DNA of 64,000 bases from APNM01 sp040361335 (GTDB lineage Bacteria; Pseudomonadota; Gammaproteobacteria; Nevskiales; Salinisphaeraceae): positions 1 through 64,000 of the forward strand of contig NZ_APNM01000006.1 in assembly GCF_040361335.1 (NCBI RefSeq). Direction: 5' to 3'. The notes below the pieces were generated by a model, which did no database searches, had not been told where the DNA came from, and saw only the letters and a list, made by a program, of their open reading frames with translations. How positions within the stretch are numbered: position 1 is the stretch's first letter; each line of letters starts with the position of its first letter. Shown piece after piece: positions 8,407 to 18,048 of the stretch. The translations under genes and the position numbers were made by a program.

Positions 8407-8455
8407 ACCGGCGCCGTCGAGCCATGACCGAGCCCACCACGGAATCCTAGCCATC

Positions 8456-10018
8456 ATGACCCGGGACCAGGACCCCTACCACCGCGACGAGTTGAGCGAC
8501 CGCCTCGCCCGCGCCGAGGCCATGGGCGGCGGGGACAAGATCGCCCGCCAGCACGACAAGGGCCGCCTGACCGCCCGCGAGCGCATCGCGAGGCTGGTCG
8601 ACGCCGACAGCTTCGAGGAACGCTGGGCGCTGGCGCACAGCGATCTGCCGGAGGCCGCCGACAAGACCCCGGCCGACGGCAAGGTCTGCGGTTTCGGCAC
8701 CGTCGACGGCCGCCGTGCCTTCGTCTCCGCGGACGATGTCACCGTGATGGCGGGCGCCGGCGGCCGGGTCGGCGTGCGCAAGCAGTCCCGGGGCATGCAG
8801 TACGCGGTCGAGAAAGGCTATCCCTGCATCCACCTCGGCGACGCCGGCGGCGCCCGCGTGCCCGACATCATGGGCTCGGCGGGCATGATGAGCATGGTCT
8901 ATCCGATCGCCGGCGCGCCGCCGCGCGACCGCCGGGTGCCGGCGATCGTCGCGATCATGGGCGAGTGCTTCGGCGGCGCCGCCTGGAGCGCCTCGGTCTC
9001 GGACATCGTGATCCAGGTCAAGGGCACCGCCATGTGCGTGGGCGGGCCGTCGATCCTGGAGATCGCCACCGGCGAGCGCGCCGACACCGAGGAATTGGGC
9101 GGCTGGCAACTCCATGCCCGGACCACCGGCCAGGTCGACCTGTTCGCGGAGGACGACGAACACGCCCTGGCGCTGGCGCGGCGCGCACTGGGGTATTTCC
9201 CGGACCACGCCGGCAAGCTGCCGCCGGTCTGGGCGCCCGCGCCGGGCCGGCGCACGCGCGAGCCGGGTTTCGTGGACGCGGTACCGGCCGACCCGCGCGC
9301 CACCTACGACATGCACCACGTCCTGCGGCTGATCGCCGACCCGGATACGCTGCTGGAATTGCGACCCTACTTCGATCCCAGCCTGATCACCGCCCTGGGC
9401 CGGCTGGACGGACGCGTGGTCGGCTTCCTCGCCAACAACCCCAAATCCACCGCCGGCGCCATGGGACCGGGCGCCTGCGAGAAGGCCGTGGCCTTCATCG
9501 CCCTGTGCGACTCCTTCCACATCCCGCTGGTGTTCGTGCACGACACGCCGGGGTTCTTCGTGAGCAAGGCCGCCGAGGCACGGGGCATGCCGCTGCGGAT
9601 TATGAACTTCATCGAGGCCCTGCACCAGTCGACGGTGCCGCGCGTCTCATTGATCGTGCGCAAGTCCTACGGCATGGCCCACTGCAACATGGCCGGCGGC
9701 AACATGGACAGCGACGCGGTCCTGGCCTGGCCGACCGCGGACGTGTCGTTCATGGCGCCCGCGGTCGCGGTGAACGTGGTCTACGGCCGCAAGATCGCCA
9801 AGATGGACGATCCCGAGGCCGCGCGGCAGGCCTATGCCGAGGAGCTGGCCCGCGCCAACGCGCCCTGGGACGCGGCCGGCGCCGGCTACGTGGACCGCGT
9901 CATCGATCCGGCCGATACCCGCCTGGAACTGATCCGGACCCTGGAAACCGCCCGCGGGCCGGACGGCGAAGGCGGCCGCAGTCACCGCCGGCTGGCCAAC
10001 TGGCCGCGCATGGCCTGA
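8456..10018 (+). CDS. Acyl-CoA carboxylase beta (carboxyltransferase) subunit
   Basis: This 520-aa protein has both halves of the carboxyltransferase fold. The N-terminal domain carries the GARVPDIMGSAGMM segment and the GECFGGAAWSAS acyl-CoA region. The C-terminal domain carries FVHDTPGFFVS and a KSYGMAHCNMAGG segment. The family transfers CO2 from carboxybiotin to acetyl-, propionyl- or methylcrotonyl-CoA. No biotin carboxylase or biotin-carrier gene is in the window, so the partner must be encoded elsewhere. It could be a propionyl-CoA or methylcrotonyl-CoA type; the sequence alone does not decide. It converges on the hydrolase at 10033 with only 14 bp between stops. Confidence 0.9.
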   Translation: MTRDQDPYHRDELSDRLARAEAMGGGDKIARQHDKGRLTARERIARLVDADSFEERWALAHSDLPEAADKTPADGKVCGFGTVDGRRAFVSADDVTVMAGAGGRVGVRKQSRGMQYAVEKGYPCIHLGDAGGARVPDIMGSAGMMSMVYPIAGAPPRDRRVPAIVAIMGECFGGAAWSASVSDIVIQVKGTAMCVGGPSILEIATGERADTEELGGWQLHARTTGQVDLFAEDDEHALALARRALGYFPDHAGKLPPVWAPAPGRRTREPGFVDAVPADPRATYDMHHVLRLIADPDTLLELRPYFDPSLITALGRLDGRVVGFLANNPKSTAGAMGPGACEKAVAFIALCDSFHIPLVFVHDTPGFFVSKAAEARGMPLRIMNFIEALHQSTVPRVSLIVRKSYGMAHCNMAGGNMDSDAVLAWPTADVSFMAPAVAVNVVYGRKIAKMDDPEAARQAYAEELARANAPWDAAGAGYVDRVIDPADTRLELIRTLETARGPDGEGGRSHRRLANWPRMA

Positions 10019-10032
10019 GCCGCGGCGGCGCT

Positions 10033-11109
10033 TCAGTCCAGGGTCAGGAGCCAATCGCGCACGCCCGGCCAGACCAGGGCCGGGGCGGCGTCGCCGAGGA
10101 CGATATCGAAATGGCCGATCGGCGTGGCCTCGTCGCCGAAGGTCCGGAAATCCAGCCGCCCGCTGCCGAGCCGGGCATCGGCCGGCTCGATCGCCGCGTG
10201 CGGCACGATCGGATCGCGGTTGGCGCCGGCCAGGAGCACCGGCACCTGAAGAGCCGCCAGGCGCTCGGCCAGGTCCTCGCCCGTGTGCGGATCGCGGAAA
10301 CGCCGGGTGCGGGCCCAGTGCATGATGAAGCGCAGCACCCCCACGCCGGTACGGTCGAACCCGTGCCGGGTGAGCTCTCGCGCGGCCGCGATCGGGATCG
10401 AGCCCGGCGCCCACAGGGCCAGGGGAAAGGGATTGTTCGGCCGGTCCAGCCAGGGCAGACACAGGCGATTGAGCCAGCCGATCACTTCGCCGTGGACCGG
10501 CGCCCCCGCGGCGAAGCGCAGCAGGCTACCGCGCTCGACCAGGGTCACCGCCCAGGCCAGGGCCTGCAGACTGGGCGCGGCCGTGCCCAGACGCAGCGGC
10601 GAGGCCAGGGCCGCCACCCCGGCCAGGCCGGCCTGACCCCGGTGCTGGCAGAGACCGAGCACACCGCCCAGGCTGTGGCCGATGTAGGCCACCCGCCGGC
10701 CAGCACTGCGACGGCGCACGTAGGCAAGCAGGGCCGGTACATCGAGATCGGCATAATCCGCGAAGCCGCGGGCGTAGGTCGCGCCCCGCGCACGCGAATC
10801 GCCGTGGCCGCGCAGCTCCGCCAGCCAGACATCGAAACCCTCGCCCGCCAGGTAATTGGCGAAGCTGCGATCGTGGAGCTCCCAGGTGCGGCGGTTCTGG
10901 GCCAGACCGTGGACCAGCAGCACCGGCGGGGCGTCGGCGGCATCCGGGGCGCGCCGCCGGTGCAGGGCCAGGGTCTGGCCGTCGAGCGTGCGGCAGTGGT
11001 GGGCCTCGGCCACCACCGGTGTGTGCCGGTCGCCGTGGATCACGCCGCGTCGCGCGTCCCCGCGCCGGCCCACGCGTGTCCGCCGGACCGTTGCCGTTGC
11101 CCCCGCCAT
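10033..11109 (-). CDS. Alpha/beta hydrolase
   Basis: This predicted 358-aa protein has the alpha/beta-hydrolase core: oxyanion region LLVHGLAQNRRTW, nucleophile elbow GHSLGG, acid segment GANRDPIVP and a late His (PIGHFD). The hydrophobic lid-type region between elbow and acid is long, as in lipases or polyester-related hydrolases. The start is uncertain: the ATG at 11109 has no clear ribosome-binding site, and the conserved domain begins only about 50 residues in, after an Arg-rich leader. Likely an esterase or lipase; the substrate is unknown. Confidence 0.8.
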   Translation of the reverse strand: MAGATATVRRTRVGRRGDARRGVIHGDRHTPVVAEAHHCRTLDGQTLALHRRRAPDAADAPPVLLVHGLAQNRRTWELHDRSFANYLAGEGFDVWLAELRGHGDSRARGATYARGFADYADLDVPALLAYVRRRSAGRRVAYIGHSLGGVLGLCQHRGQAGLAGVAALASPLRLGTAAPSLQALAWAVTLVERGSLLRFAAGAPVHGEVIGWLNRLCLPWLDRPNNPFPLALWAPGSIPIAAARELTRHGFDRTGVGVLRFIMHWARTRRFRDPHTGEDLAERLAALQVPVLLAGANRDPIVPHAAIEPADARLGSGRLDFRTFGDEATPIGHFDIVLGDAAPALVWPGVRDWLLTLD

Positions 11110-11275
11110 GGCCGTTGTATAGCAAACGGCGATGCCGTCGCCAAGATGCACCGCCCTGCAAATCGCCGGCATGGCGCTATCGCCGCTGTTCGAGCGACCG
11201 CCTCAAGCGACCGACGCGGCCGGCCCCGGCGCTGAACGACCGCGACAAGCGGGGCGCGATACTATAGACTATGTA

Positions 11276-11295
11276 TGCGAATCATTCGTATTCGC
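11276..11295 (+). promoter_or_regulatory. Fur-box-like operator
   Basis: TGCGAATCATTCGTATTCGC is an imperfect inverted repeat of the GAAT/ATTC type used by the ferric uptake regulator. It lies 36 nt before the TonB receptor ATG, in an AT-rich pocket. It shares GCGAAT-N-AT with the box at 18382-18401. Confidence 0.6.
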
Positions 11296-11330
11296 TTAAA
11301 AATCTCTAACAACTACTCAAGGGAGACATC

Positions 11331-13544
11331 ATGTCGTCACGACACGCGAGCCGACTGCGGCGGGCATTGCCCTGCGCGCTGGCGCTGTCCGCCGGCCTGG
11401 CGGCCGCCGGCGCCGTCGCCGCCCAGACCGACGACCCGACGGGGGACGACGCCACCGAGCTGGCGCCCATCCGCGTCGAAGACCGGCTGGACACCGCCTG
11501 GGACCCGGTGGACGGCTACATCGCCGACCGGGCCGCGACCGCGACCAAGACCGACGTGCCGCTGATCGAGGTGCCGCAATCGATCTCCGTGATCTCGCGC
11601 GAGCAGCTCGAGGACCGCGGCGCCGACACCCTCACCGAAGCGGTGGCCTACACCCCCGGCATCCGGGTGGATAACAGCCCGGCGGCGCGCGTGATCGACT
11701 CCTTCTCCATCGATATCCGCGGCTTCTCGGCCCAGAACGCCACCTTCCGCGACGGCACCCAGATCCAGGCCGGCCTGCCCTACGACGCGCCCCTGGAGAC
11801 CTATGGCCTCGAACGTATCGAGGTGCTGCGCGGCCCGGCGTCCGTGCTCTACGGCCAGGGCCAGCCCGGCGGCATCATCAACCTCGTGACCAAGCGGCCG
11901 ACCTCGGCGCCGCTGCGGGAGGTGGGCCTGGAAGTCGGCGAGTACGACCACAAGCAGCTCACCGCCGACTTCAGCGACAGCCTCGACGCCGACGGCGAAT
12001 GGCGTTATCGCCTGACCGGGCTCTGGCAGGACTCGGACACCTACATCGACTATGTCAACGACGACCGCGTGTATCTGGCGCCGGCCCTGACCTGGGCGCC
12101 GTCGAGCCGCACCGAGCTCACCCTGCTGGCCCACTACCAGGAGAACGAGACCCGCTACCCCTGGTCCGGATCGCCGCGCCGCGGCACCGTGGAGGAAAGC
12201 CAGCACGGCCGTATCCCCGACAGCCGCTACATCGGCGAGCCCAGCTTCGACCGCTACGACGCCACCGTGTGGGCCGTGGGCTACCTGTTCGAGCACCACT
12301 TCGACGACCGCTGGACCTTCCGCCAGAACCTGCGCTACCGCGACATCGAGTACGACGTGCTCGACACCTTCCGCAACTACTTCGGCCCGGCCCTCTCGCC
12401 CGACTACCGGACCCTGGTCAACCGCTTCAACCGCGCCCGCTTCGACGAGGGCGAGACCACCACCCTGGACAACCAGCTCGTCTCCACCTGGACCCACGGC
12501 ACGGTCGAGCACACCGTGCTGGTGGGCCTGGATCACAAGGCGCTGACCTACGACACACGGCGGAGCAATCATCCGCTCACGGGGCAATTCATTCCGATTA
12601 CCGGCCCAGGCGCCAATCTGGATCTCTACGACCCGATCTATGGCCGCCCCTTCTCCACACCGAGTAATTTCGTGGATAACACCGTGGAAGCGGACCAGAC
12701 CGGTCTCTACGTCCAGGACCACATCAAGGTGGGCGAGCGCTGGGCATTCTCCCTCGGCGGCCGCCAGGACTGGGTCGAGGAGGACAACTCGGGACAGCGC
12801 GAGGAAGACCAGGACGAGCTGTCCCTGCGTGCCGGCGCGGTCTACCTGGCCGACGGCGGCTGGGCGCCCTACGCCAGCTATTCCGAGTCCTTCACCCCCA
12901 ACTACGGCCAGAACAGCGCCACCGGCGAGGACTACGAGCCGATCACCGGCGAACAGTACGAGGTGGGCCTGCGCTACCGGCCGCCGGAGACCGGCCTGTC
13001 CATGACGCTGGCCCTGTTCGAGATCACCCGCGAGAACGAGCTGGTGGCGGACCCCGGCAACCCGGCCGTGCAGATCCAGATCGGCGAGACCCGCTCGCGC
13101 GGCGCCGAACTGGAAGTGATCGCCGACCTGACGAACAACCTCAAGGCGATCGCCGCCTACACCTATCAGGACGTGGAGATCGTCGAGGACGGCAACGGCA
13201 CGAACGACGGCAACCAGCTCGGGGACACCCCGGAGAACCTGGCCAGCCTGTGGCTGGACTACAGCGTCACCACGGGCCGCCTCGCGGGCCTGGGCGTGGG
13301 CGCCGGCGTGCGCTACACCGACGGCTACTACGTGAGCAGCGCCAACGACTACGAGGACCCGTCGACCACCCTGGTGGACGCGGCCGTGCGCTATGACGTG
13401 GACCGGAACGTGCGGCTGCAGGTCTCGGCCAGCAACCTGCTGGACGAGCAGGAGATCTACTGCGGCGGCGGCGACCCGGACGACTTCTGCGAGTACGGCG
13501 TGCCGCGCCAGGTGATCGGCAGCATCCGCTACCGCTGGGATTGA
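11331..13544 (+). CDS. TonB-dependent siderophore receptor (first of two)
   Basis: This 737-aa outer-membrane receptor imports ferric siderophore using TonB energy. It has a signal peptide (about 1-32, ending AGAVAAQ), then a plug domain (IEVPQSISVISREQL, LERIEVLRGPASVLYGQGQPGG), then a 22-strand-type barrel, ending IRYRWD. The ATG at 11331 follows GGGAG and a Fur-box-like site, implying iron repression. No extra N-terminal signalling domain is visible. The second receptor follows 170 bp downstream in the same direction and is clearly paralogous, sharing the EVLRGP/EVLKGP plug motif. Ligand is not predictable. Confidence 0.95.
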   Translation: MSSRHASRLRRALPCALALSAGLAAAGAVAAQTDDPTGDDATELAPIRVEDRLDTAWDPVDGYIADRAATATKTDVPLIEVPQSISVISREQLEDRGADTLTEAVAYTPGIRVDNSPAARVIDSFSIDIRGFSAQNATFRDGTQIQAGLPYDAPLETYGLERIEVLRGPASVLYGQGQPGGIINLVTKRPTSAPLREVGLEVGEYDHKQLTADFSDSLDADGEWRYRLTGLWQDSDTYIDYVNDDRVYLAPALTWAPSSRTELTLLAHYQENETRYPWSGSPRRGTVEESQHGRIPDSRYIGEPSFDRYDATVWAVGYLFEHHFDDRWTFRQNLRYRDIEYDVLDTFRNYFGPALSPDYRTLVNRFNRARFDEGETTTLDNQLVSTWTHGTVEHTVLVGLDHKALTYDTRRSNHPLTGQFIPITGPGANLDLYDPIYGRPFSTPSNFVDNTVEADQTGLYVQDHIKVGERWAFSLGGRQDWVEEDNSGQREEDQDELSLRAGAVYLADGGWAPYASYSESFTPNYGQNSATGEDYEPITGEQYEVGLRYRPPETGLSMTLALFEITRENELVADPGNPAVQIQIGETRSRGAELEVIADLTNNLKAIAAYTYQDVEIVEDGNGTNDGNQLGDTPENLASLWLDYSVTTGRLAGLGVGAGVRYTDGYYVSSANDYEDPSTTLVDAAVRYDVDRNVRLQVSASNLLDEQEIYCGGGDPDDFCEYGVPRQVIGSIRYRWD

Positions 13545-13714
13545 GCCGGGGGCCGCCTGAAAAGCGGCCGCTGGCGCGGGACAGGGATGTCCCGCCACCG
13601 ATCGAGCACACACGTGCTCATCGGGCGGCCCCGAGACCGGACCGCGCCGGACCGACCGGCCGCCGTCTCGGACCGCATACCGCCATTCACCAAGCCACCC
13701 GAGGGGCAAGCAAC

Positions 13715-15853
13715 ATGAACTGGAACCGGCTGAGAACCGCAGGACCCATCTTCCTGGCGGCGGCCTTGAGCGCCGCATCGGCGGCCGCCGCGGGGCCCGG
13801 TGACGGGCAAGGGACCGACCGTGCCGCGGGCGACGACCGATCCGGCGAGTCGGGCACCCGGCTTTCGCCCATCAAGATCACCGACGAAAGCGCGCGCGAA
13901 AGCGACGCCTACATCAACCTGGACAAGAGCTCGCAGGTCGGCAAGACACCGGTGCCCGTCAAGGACACGCCGCAGGCCATCGAGGTCGTCGAGCGGGACT
14001 TCATGGAGGACATCGGCGCCCTGACCATCGAGGATGCGTTGCTGTATTCGGCCGGCATCCAGGGCGCGCAATTCGGCTTCGACAACCGCGTCGACACCGT
14101 CGCCGTGCGCGGGCTGGACGCCTCCCGTTATCTCGACGGCCTGCGTTCGGTCTATGGCTACTACAACAGCGTGCTGACCAACCCCTACACGCTCGAGCGC
14201 CTGGAGGTGCTCAAGGGGCCCTCCTCGGTGCTCTACGGTCAGGCCGAGCTCGGCGGCATCATCAACGCCGTCTCCAAGCTGCCCCGGGACGAGCAGCAGG
14301 GCGAGTTGTGGGCCCAGGCGGGCTCCTTCGACCGCCGTCAGATCGCCGCGGACGTCACCGGGCCGATCACGCGGGACGGCGACTGGCTCTACCGGGTGGT
14401 GGCGCTGAACCGGGATACCGACACCCAGGTCGACCACGTGGAGAACGACGGCTATCTCATGGCGCCCTCCGTGACCTGGAAACCCGACAACCGCACCGAG
14501 GTCAGCCTGCTGGTCAACCGCCTGGTCAACGACGGCCGGGTGGCGCCCCAGTTCCTGCCCTCCAAGGGCACCATCGATCCCGCGCCGAAGGGCCGGATCC
14601 CGACGGACACCTTCGTGGGCGAGCCCGGCTGGGACCGCTACGACCGCGAGCGCACGGACGTCACGCTGTTCGTCGATCAGCGGCTGACCGACAACTGGCA
14701 GTTGAAGGCCACCGTGCGCAAGTCCGACTCGGAGGCCGAGACCCGCGAGCACTGGATCGCCATCGGCGCGGTCCCGGACGACGACGGCAACGTCGCGCGT
14801 ACCATCTACACGGTCGACCGGGAGACCGACGTGCTCAATTTCGACGTGCGCGCGCAGGGCGTGATCGACCTGGGCCCGACCGTCCATACCTTGGCCATCG
14901 GCGTGGACCGCCAGGACGCGCTCTGGGAGGAGGACAACTACTACTACGGCGCCGGTCAAGGCGGCACGATCAACCTCTACGACCCGCAGTACGGCAACCT
15001 TCAGGATCAGGTGCTCAACCCCGTGGACCGGCCGGACAGCGAGATCAAGCAGACCGGCATCTATCTCATCGATCACATCGAGATCGACCGGGTGGTCGTC
15101 TCGGCCGCCCTGCGCCGCGACGACTCGGAGAGCACCACCCTCAACCCCGGCGCCGCCGACGTCACCAGCGACGACGAGGTCACCACCGGCCGCCTGGGCC
15201 TGATGTACCGCTTCGACTCCGGGCTGTCGCCCTACGTCAGCTACGCCGAATCGTTCAACCCCAACCTCGGCACCGACCAAGCCGGCGGCACGCTGGAGCC
15301 CACCGAGGGCGACCAGACCGAGATCGGCCTCAAGTACCTGTCGCGCCGCCACGCCATGTCGGTGGACTTCGCCTGGTTCGACATCGAGCAGACGAACCGG
15401 GTGGTCCAGGGCAATCGACCCGGCGGCGTGACGCAAACCGGCGCGGTCGTGGACGGCTGGGAGATCCAGCTCAAAAAGCGTTTCGGCGGACTCGAGTTGC
15501 TGGCCAACTACACCGACCTCGACGCCCGCGACGAGAGCACCGGCTTCCGCCTGAGCAACGTCGCCGAGGAACTGGCCTCGCTATGGGGCAAGTACGAATT
15601 CGACAACGGCTTGCGAGTCGGTGCCGGGGCGCGCTACCGCGGTGACGTCGTCGGCAGTGGCGGCGGTCCGGAGGTCGCGTCCGTGACCGTGTACGACGCC
15701 ATGCTCGGCTACCGGACCGGTCCCTGGGACTTCAGCGTCAACGGCCACAACCTGGCCGACAAGGTCTACGTCACCTGGTGCCGCGCCGAGGGCCTGGACT
15801 GCGGCTATGGCAGCCGCCGCAACATCGTCGGCAACGTGCGCTACCGCTTTTAG
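13715..15853 (+). CDS. TonB-dependent siderophore receptor (second of two)
   Basis: This 712-aa outer-membrane receptor has signal peptide about 1-26 (ending ASAAAAG), a plug with VKDTPQAIEVVERDFM and LERLEVLKGPSSVLYGQ, and a barrel that ends in the classical aromatic YRF. The ATG at 13715 has GAGGGGC upstream; longer in-frame readings are unsupported. It lies 170 bp after the first receptor, without its own visible Fur box, so it may be cotranscribed. Four Cys-like residues cluster near the C-terminus (CRAEGLDCG), similar to CGGG...C in the first receptor, suggesting a conserved disulfide-bearing loop. Confidence 0.95.
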   Translation: MNWNRLRTAGPIFLAAALSAASAAAAGPGDGQGTDRAAGDDRSGESGTRLSPIKITDESARESDAYINLDKSSQVGKTPVPVKDTPQAIEVVERDFMEDIGALTIEDALLYSAGIQGAQFGFDNRVDTVAVRGLDASRYLDGLRSVYGYYNSVLTNPYTLERLEVLKGPSSVLYGQAELGGIINAVSKLPRDEQQGELWAQAGSFDRRQIAADVTGPITRDGDWLYRVVALNRDTDTQVDHVENDGYLMAPSVTWKPDNRTEVSLLVNRLVNDGRVAPQFLPSKGTIDPAPKGRIPTDTFVGEPGWDRYDRERTDVTLFVDQRLTDNWQLKATVRKSDSEAETREHWIAIGAVPDDDGNVARTIYTVDRETDVLNFDVRAQGVIDLGPTVHTLAIGVDRQDALWEEDNYYYGAGQGGTINLYDPQYGNLQDQVLNPVDRPDSEIKQTGIYLIDHIEIDRVVVSAALRRDDSESTTLNPGAADVTSDDEVTTGRLGLMYRFDSGLSPYVSYAESFNPNLGTDQAGGTLEPTEGDQTEIGLKYLSRRHAMSVDFAWFDIEQTNRVVQGNRPGGVTQTGAVVDGWEIQLKKRFGGLELLANYTDLDARDESTGFRLSNVAEELASLWGKYEFDNGLRVGAGARYRGDVVGSGGGPEVASVTVYDAMLGYRTGPWDFSVNGHNLADKVYVTWCRAEGLDCGYGSRRNIVGNVRYRF

Positions 15854-15883
15854 GGAGGTGTTATTGGCTGGCGGGACATGAAA

Positions 15884-16081
15884 CCACAGAGGCGCACGGA
15901 GGCGCGCAGAGGTTCTTGATGGGCGCTATGGGTCGTGTCCGGGGCAGGCTTTCGTGCCGGACCCGGTATCCCGACAATCCCTGGCCTGACGAATGTTTCC
16001 CTGGGTCCCGGATAGCCGCTGCCGCGGCTTCCGGGACCAACAGTCGGTTTCCTCTGTGTCCCTCTGTGCGCCTCTGTGGTT
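15884..16081. repeat. Family A inverted repeat (CCACAGAG...CTCTGTGG), long form
   Basis: Terminal inverted arms (CCACAGAGGCGCAC... and ...GTGCGCCTCTGTGG) enclose about 150 bp containing CCGGGGCAGGCTTTCGTGCC and GCGGCTTCCGGGACC. The reverse complement of this element matches the two flanks of the composite at 29393-30083, so this is the version lacking the family B insert. No gene is found between 15854 and 16201. Confidence 0.85.
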
Positions 16082-16201
16082 GATTTTCTGGCTGGCCGTG
16101 TGCCAAGGCGCTTGCCGCCGTCGCGCAGATGCCGGAAACGCTTCGCTCATCCCGGCCTACGGTCTGCAAACAGCCTCCCAGGGCGATCCGCGCCCCGTGA
16201 C

Positions 16202-16513
16202 TCAGCCCGTCCGGCGGCGACGCCGGACGGGCTTTTTTCTGGCTCCCGTGCGGTCCGCGAGCAGACCCTTGCCGCAGGCCAGACCCAGGCCGGCCAGACC
16301 GACGGCCGCGACCCAGTAGACGATCCCGAGATCCGGGCCTAGGGCCGCGACCGCCGCCGCGAGGGAACCGGCGATGCAGGCGCTTCCCCCGACTTGGCGC
16401 AGGCGGCGCGCCCATGGCGACAGGGGCGGCAAACCGCGCCGGCGACGCTCGCTGCGCTGGACCGCGGCCAGGGCCGCCATGCCGGCGGCGGCGAGCAGGA
16501 GGGACAGCAGCAC
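16202..16513 (-). CDS. DUF3325 small membrane protein
   Basis: This 103-aa protein has about three hydrophobic segments: an N-terminal helix (LLSLLLAAAGMAALAA), then two helices around IAGSLAAAVAAL and VYWVAAVGLAGLGL. Length and position after a PepSY-TM gene match the DUF3325 family found in iron-uptake operons. I start it at a GTG (16513), six bases after the PepSY stop, preceded by GGAAG. The final residues are strongly basic (KKPVRRRRRTG) because the frame runs into the terminator hairpin. Role unknown; accessory to the PepSY protein is inferred. Confidence 0.75.
   Translation of the reverse strand: MLLSLLLAAAGMAALAAVQRSERRRRGLPPLSPWARRLRQVGGSACIAGSLAAAVAALGPDLGIVYWVAAVGLAGLGLACGKGLLADRTGARKKPVRRRRRTG
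16204..16238 (+). terminator. Rho-independent terminator
   Basis: A 13-bp stem (16204-16216 with 16221-16233) ends in a T6 run on the plus strand, so it stops rightward transcription coming from the TonB receptors. The DUF3325 stop codon (16202-16204) touches the outer end of the stem, and that gene's Arg-rich C-terminus is encoded by it. Confidence 0.75.
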
Positions 16514-16518
16514 GGAGG

Positions 16519-18048
16519 TCAGGCTTCCGACGTGGCGGGACGGGCGACCGGTCCGGACACCGGCGCCGGCAGACGGCGCGCGCCCAGCCAGGCCATCGCG
16601 GTCGCGGCCAGGCAGCACAGGTCCACGCCGGCCACCACCCAGTCGCCCCGCCACAGCGTGGCGGCCAGATGGTCACCGGTGGTGGCGGCGTTGAGCAGGG
16701 GCAGGCTCAGGCTCAGCAGGGCCAGGGCCTGGAGCTGGCGCCGCAGGTTGGTCAGTCCCGGCCGCCACAGGCCGAACAACAGGCTGGCGCCCCAGGCGCC
16801 GAAGAACACCCAGACCTCGGCCGCCGCGCGCCCGGCCATGTCGGCCGGCAGCAGGCGGTTGGCGGCGAGCATGGCCGCGGTCGCCAACAGCAGGCCGACG
16901 GTGGCCGCGGAGGCGGTCGCCTGGGCCGCGCGATAGCCGGCGCGGCCGGCGTCGCGGACCCGCTTGTCCAGCCAGACCAGGAAGCCGGTGGCAATCACCA
17001 GACAGCCGCCCAGCCCCATCAGGAAGTAGAGCCACATCAGCGGCCAGTCGTCGAACTTCGCCAGATGCAGCCCCATGATGAACTGGTAGGTGCTCATCGC
17101 CGGGCCCAGCCGCTGGTGGTGCATGAGCTCGCCGCTGGCGGCGTCGAAGGTGAGCTGCTCGTAGCGGTAGCTCACCTGGTCGCCGGTGTCCTTGTACATG
17201 GCGACGTAGCCGTTGGCGTCGCCGGGATGGAACAGACCCAGCGCCATGAGCTCGCCCCCGCCCCACTCGCGCGAGGCCCGATCCGCCATGGTGTCCAGCG
17301 AGGCGGTCTGCGCGGACTCGCCCGCGGCCTCGCGGTCCGGGTGCGGGAAGGCGTCGTGGAAGAAGGTGTCGGGATCGGGGTACACCGCCAGGATGCCGGC
17401 CGGCATGTACACGTGCGAGAAGATCACGATCCCGGAGAACGTGATCACCAGCAGGAACGGCAGCAGCATCACGCCGGCGACGTTGTGCAGGTCCAGCAGG
17501 GCGCGGCCGCGCGAGCGTTCCAGGCGGAAGGTGAAGAAGTCGCGGAAGATGCGGCGGTGGATGATCACCCCCGAGACCAGCAGGGCGAGCATGGCCATGC
17601 CGGCGATGCCGACCAGCCAGTAGCCGATCTGCGTGAAACCGAAATGATCCAGGTGCAGCCCGAAATGCATCGGGTAGAAGAACTCGCTCGCCCCGAGCGT
17701 GCCCTGGTCGGGCAGCAGTTCGCCGGTCGCGGGATCGAGGAACCGGCGCAGATGGGTATCCCCCGGCCCGTGGAAATTGGCGCGGTAGACCGGCTGGCGC
17801 TGGCTCGGCGGATACAGGAACACGGGCTCGTCGCGCACCTCGACCGCCGGCAGCAGATTGGCCAGCACCGTATCGTAGCCGACGTCGGCACGGGCCTCGC
17901 CGCGCGTATCCGGCATCATCCAGCGGTCGATCTCCTCGTCGAACACCGACAGGCTGCCCATGAAGAAGATCAGGAACAGCAGTGCCCCGAGCAGGATGCC
18001 CGCCCAGGTGTGCATGAGGTTCAGCGACTGGCGTAGCGAGCGCCTCAA
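16519..18048 (-). CDS. PepSY-associated TM protein (iron-uptake reductase-like)
   Basis: This 509-aa inner-membrane protein belongs to the PepSY_TM family, whose members near TonB receptors are thought to act in siderophore or iron reduction. It has an N-terminal helix after HTWAGILLGALLFLIFFMG, periplasmic PepSY-like regions, and TM segments around IGYWLVGIAGMAMLALL and LLPFLLVITFSGIVIF. A further C-terminal set begins at WLYFLMGLGGCLVIATGFLVW. Conserved His residues (HTW, HFGLHLDHFG, LHNVAG, LHLAKFDDW) could bind haem. The likely start is TTG at 18048 overlapping the DUF3649 stop, with GGGGGAA upstream; an ATG at 18015 is the alternative. Confidence 0.9.
   Translation of the reverse strand: MRRSLRQSLNLMHTWAGILLGALLFLIFFMGSLSVFDEEIDRWMMPDTRGEARADVGYDTVLANLLPAVEVRDEPVFLYPPSQRQPVYRANFHGPGDTHLRRFLDPATGELLPDQGTLGASEFFYPMHFGLHLDHFGFTQIGYWLVGIAGMAMLALLVSGVIIHRRIFRDFFTFRLERSRGRALLDLHNVAGVMLLPFLLVITFSGIVIFSHVYMPAGILAVYPDPDTFFHDAFPHPDREAAGESAQTASLDTMADRASREWGGGELMALGLFHPGDANGYVAMYKDTGDQVSYRYEQLTFDAASGELMHHQRLGPAMSTYQFIMGLHLAKFDDWPLMWLYFLMGLGGCLVIATGFLVWLDKRVRDAGRAGYRAAQATASAATVGLLLATAAMLAANRLLPADMAGRAAAEVWVFFGAWGASLLFGLWRPGLTNLRRQLQALALLSLSLPLLNAATTGDHLAATLWRGDWVVAGVDLCCLAATAMAWLGARRLPAPVSGPVARPATSEA

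Noticed and set aside
16204..16238. Hairpin as the terminator of the leftward DUF3325 operon.
   Set aside because: The T run is on the plus-strand side only, so it would end rightward transcripts; leftward reading gives no U tract.
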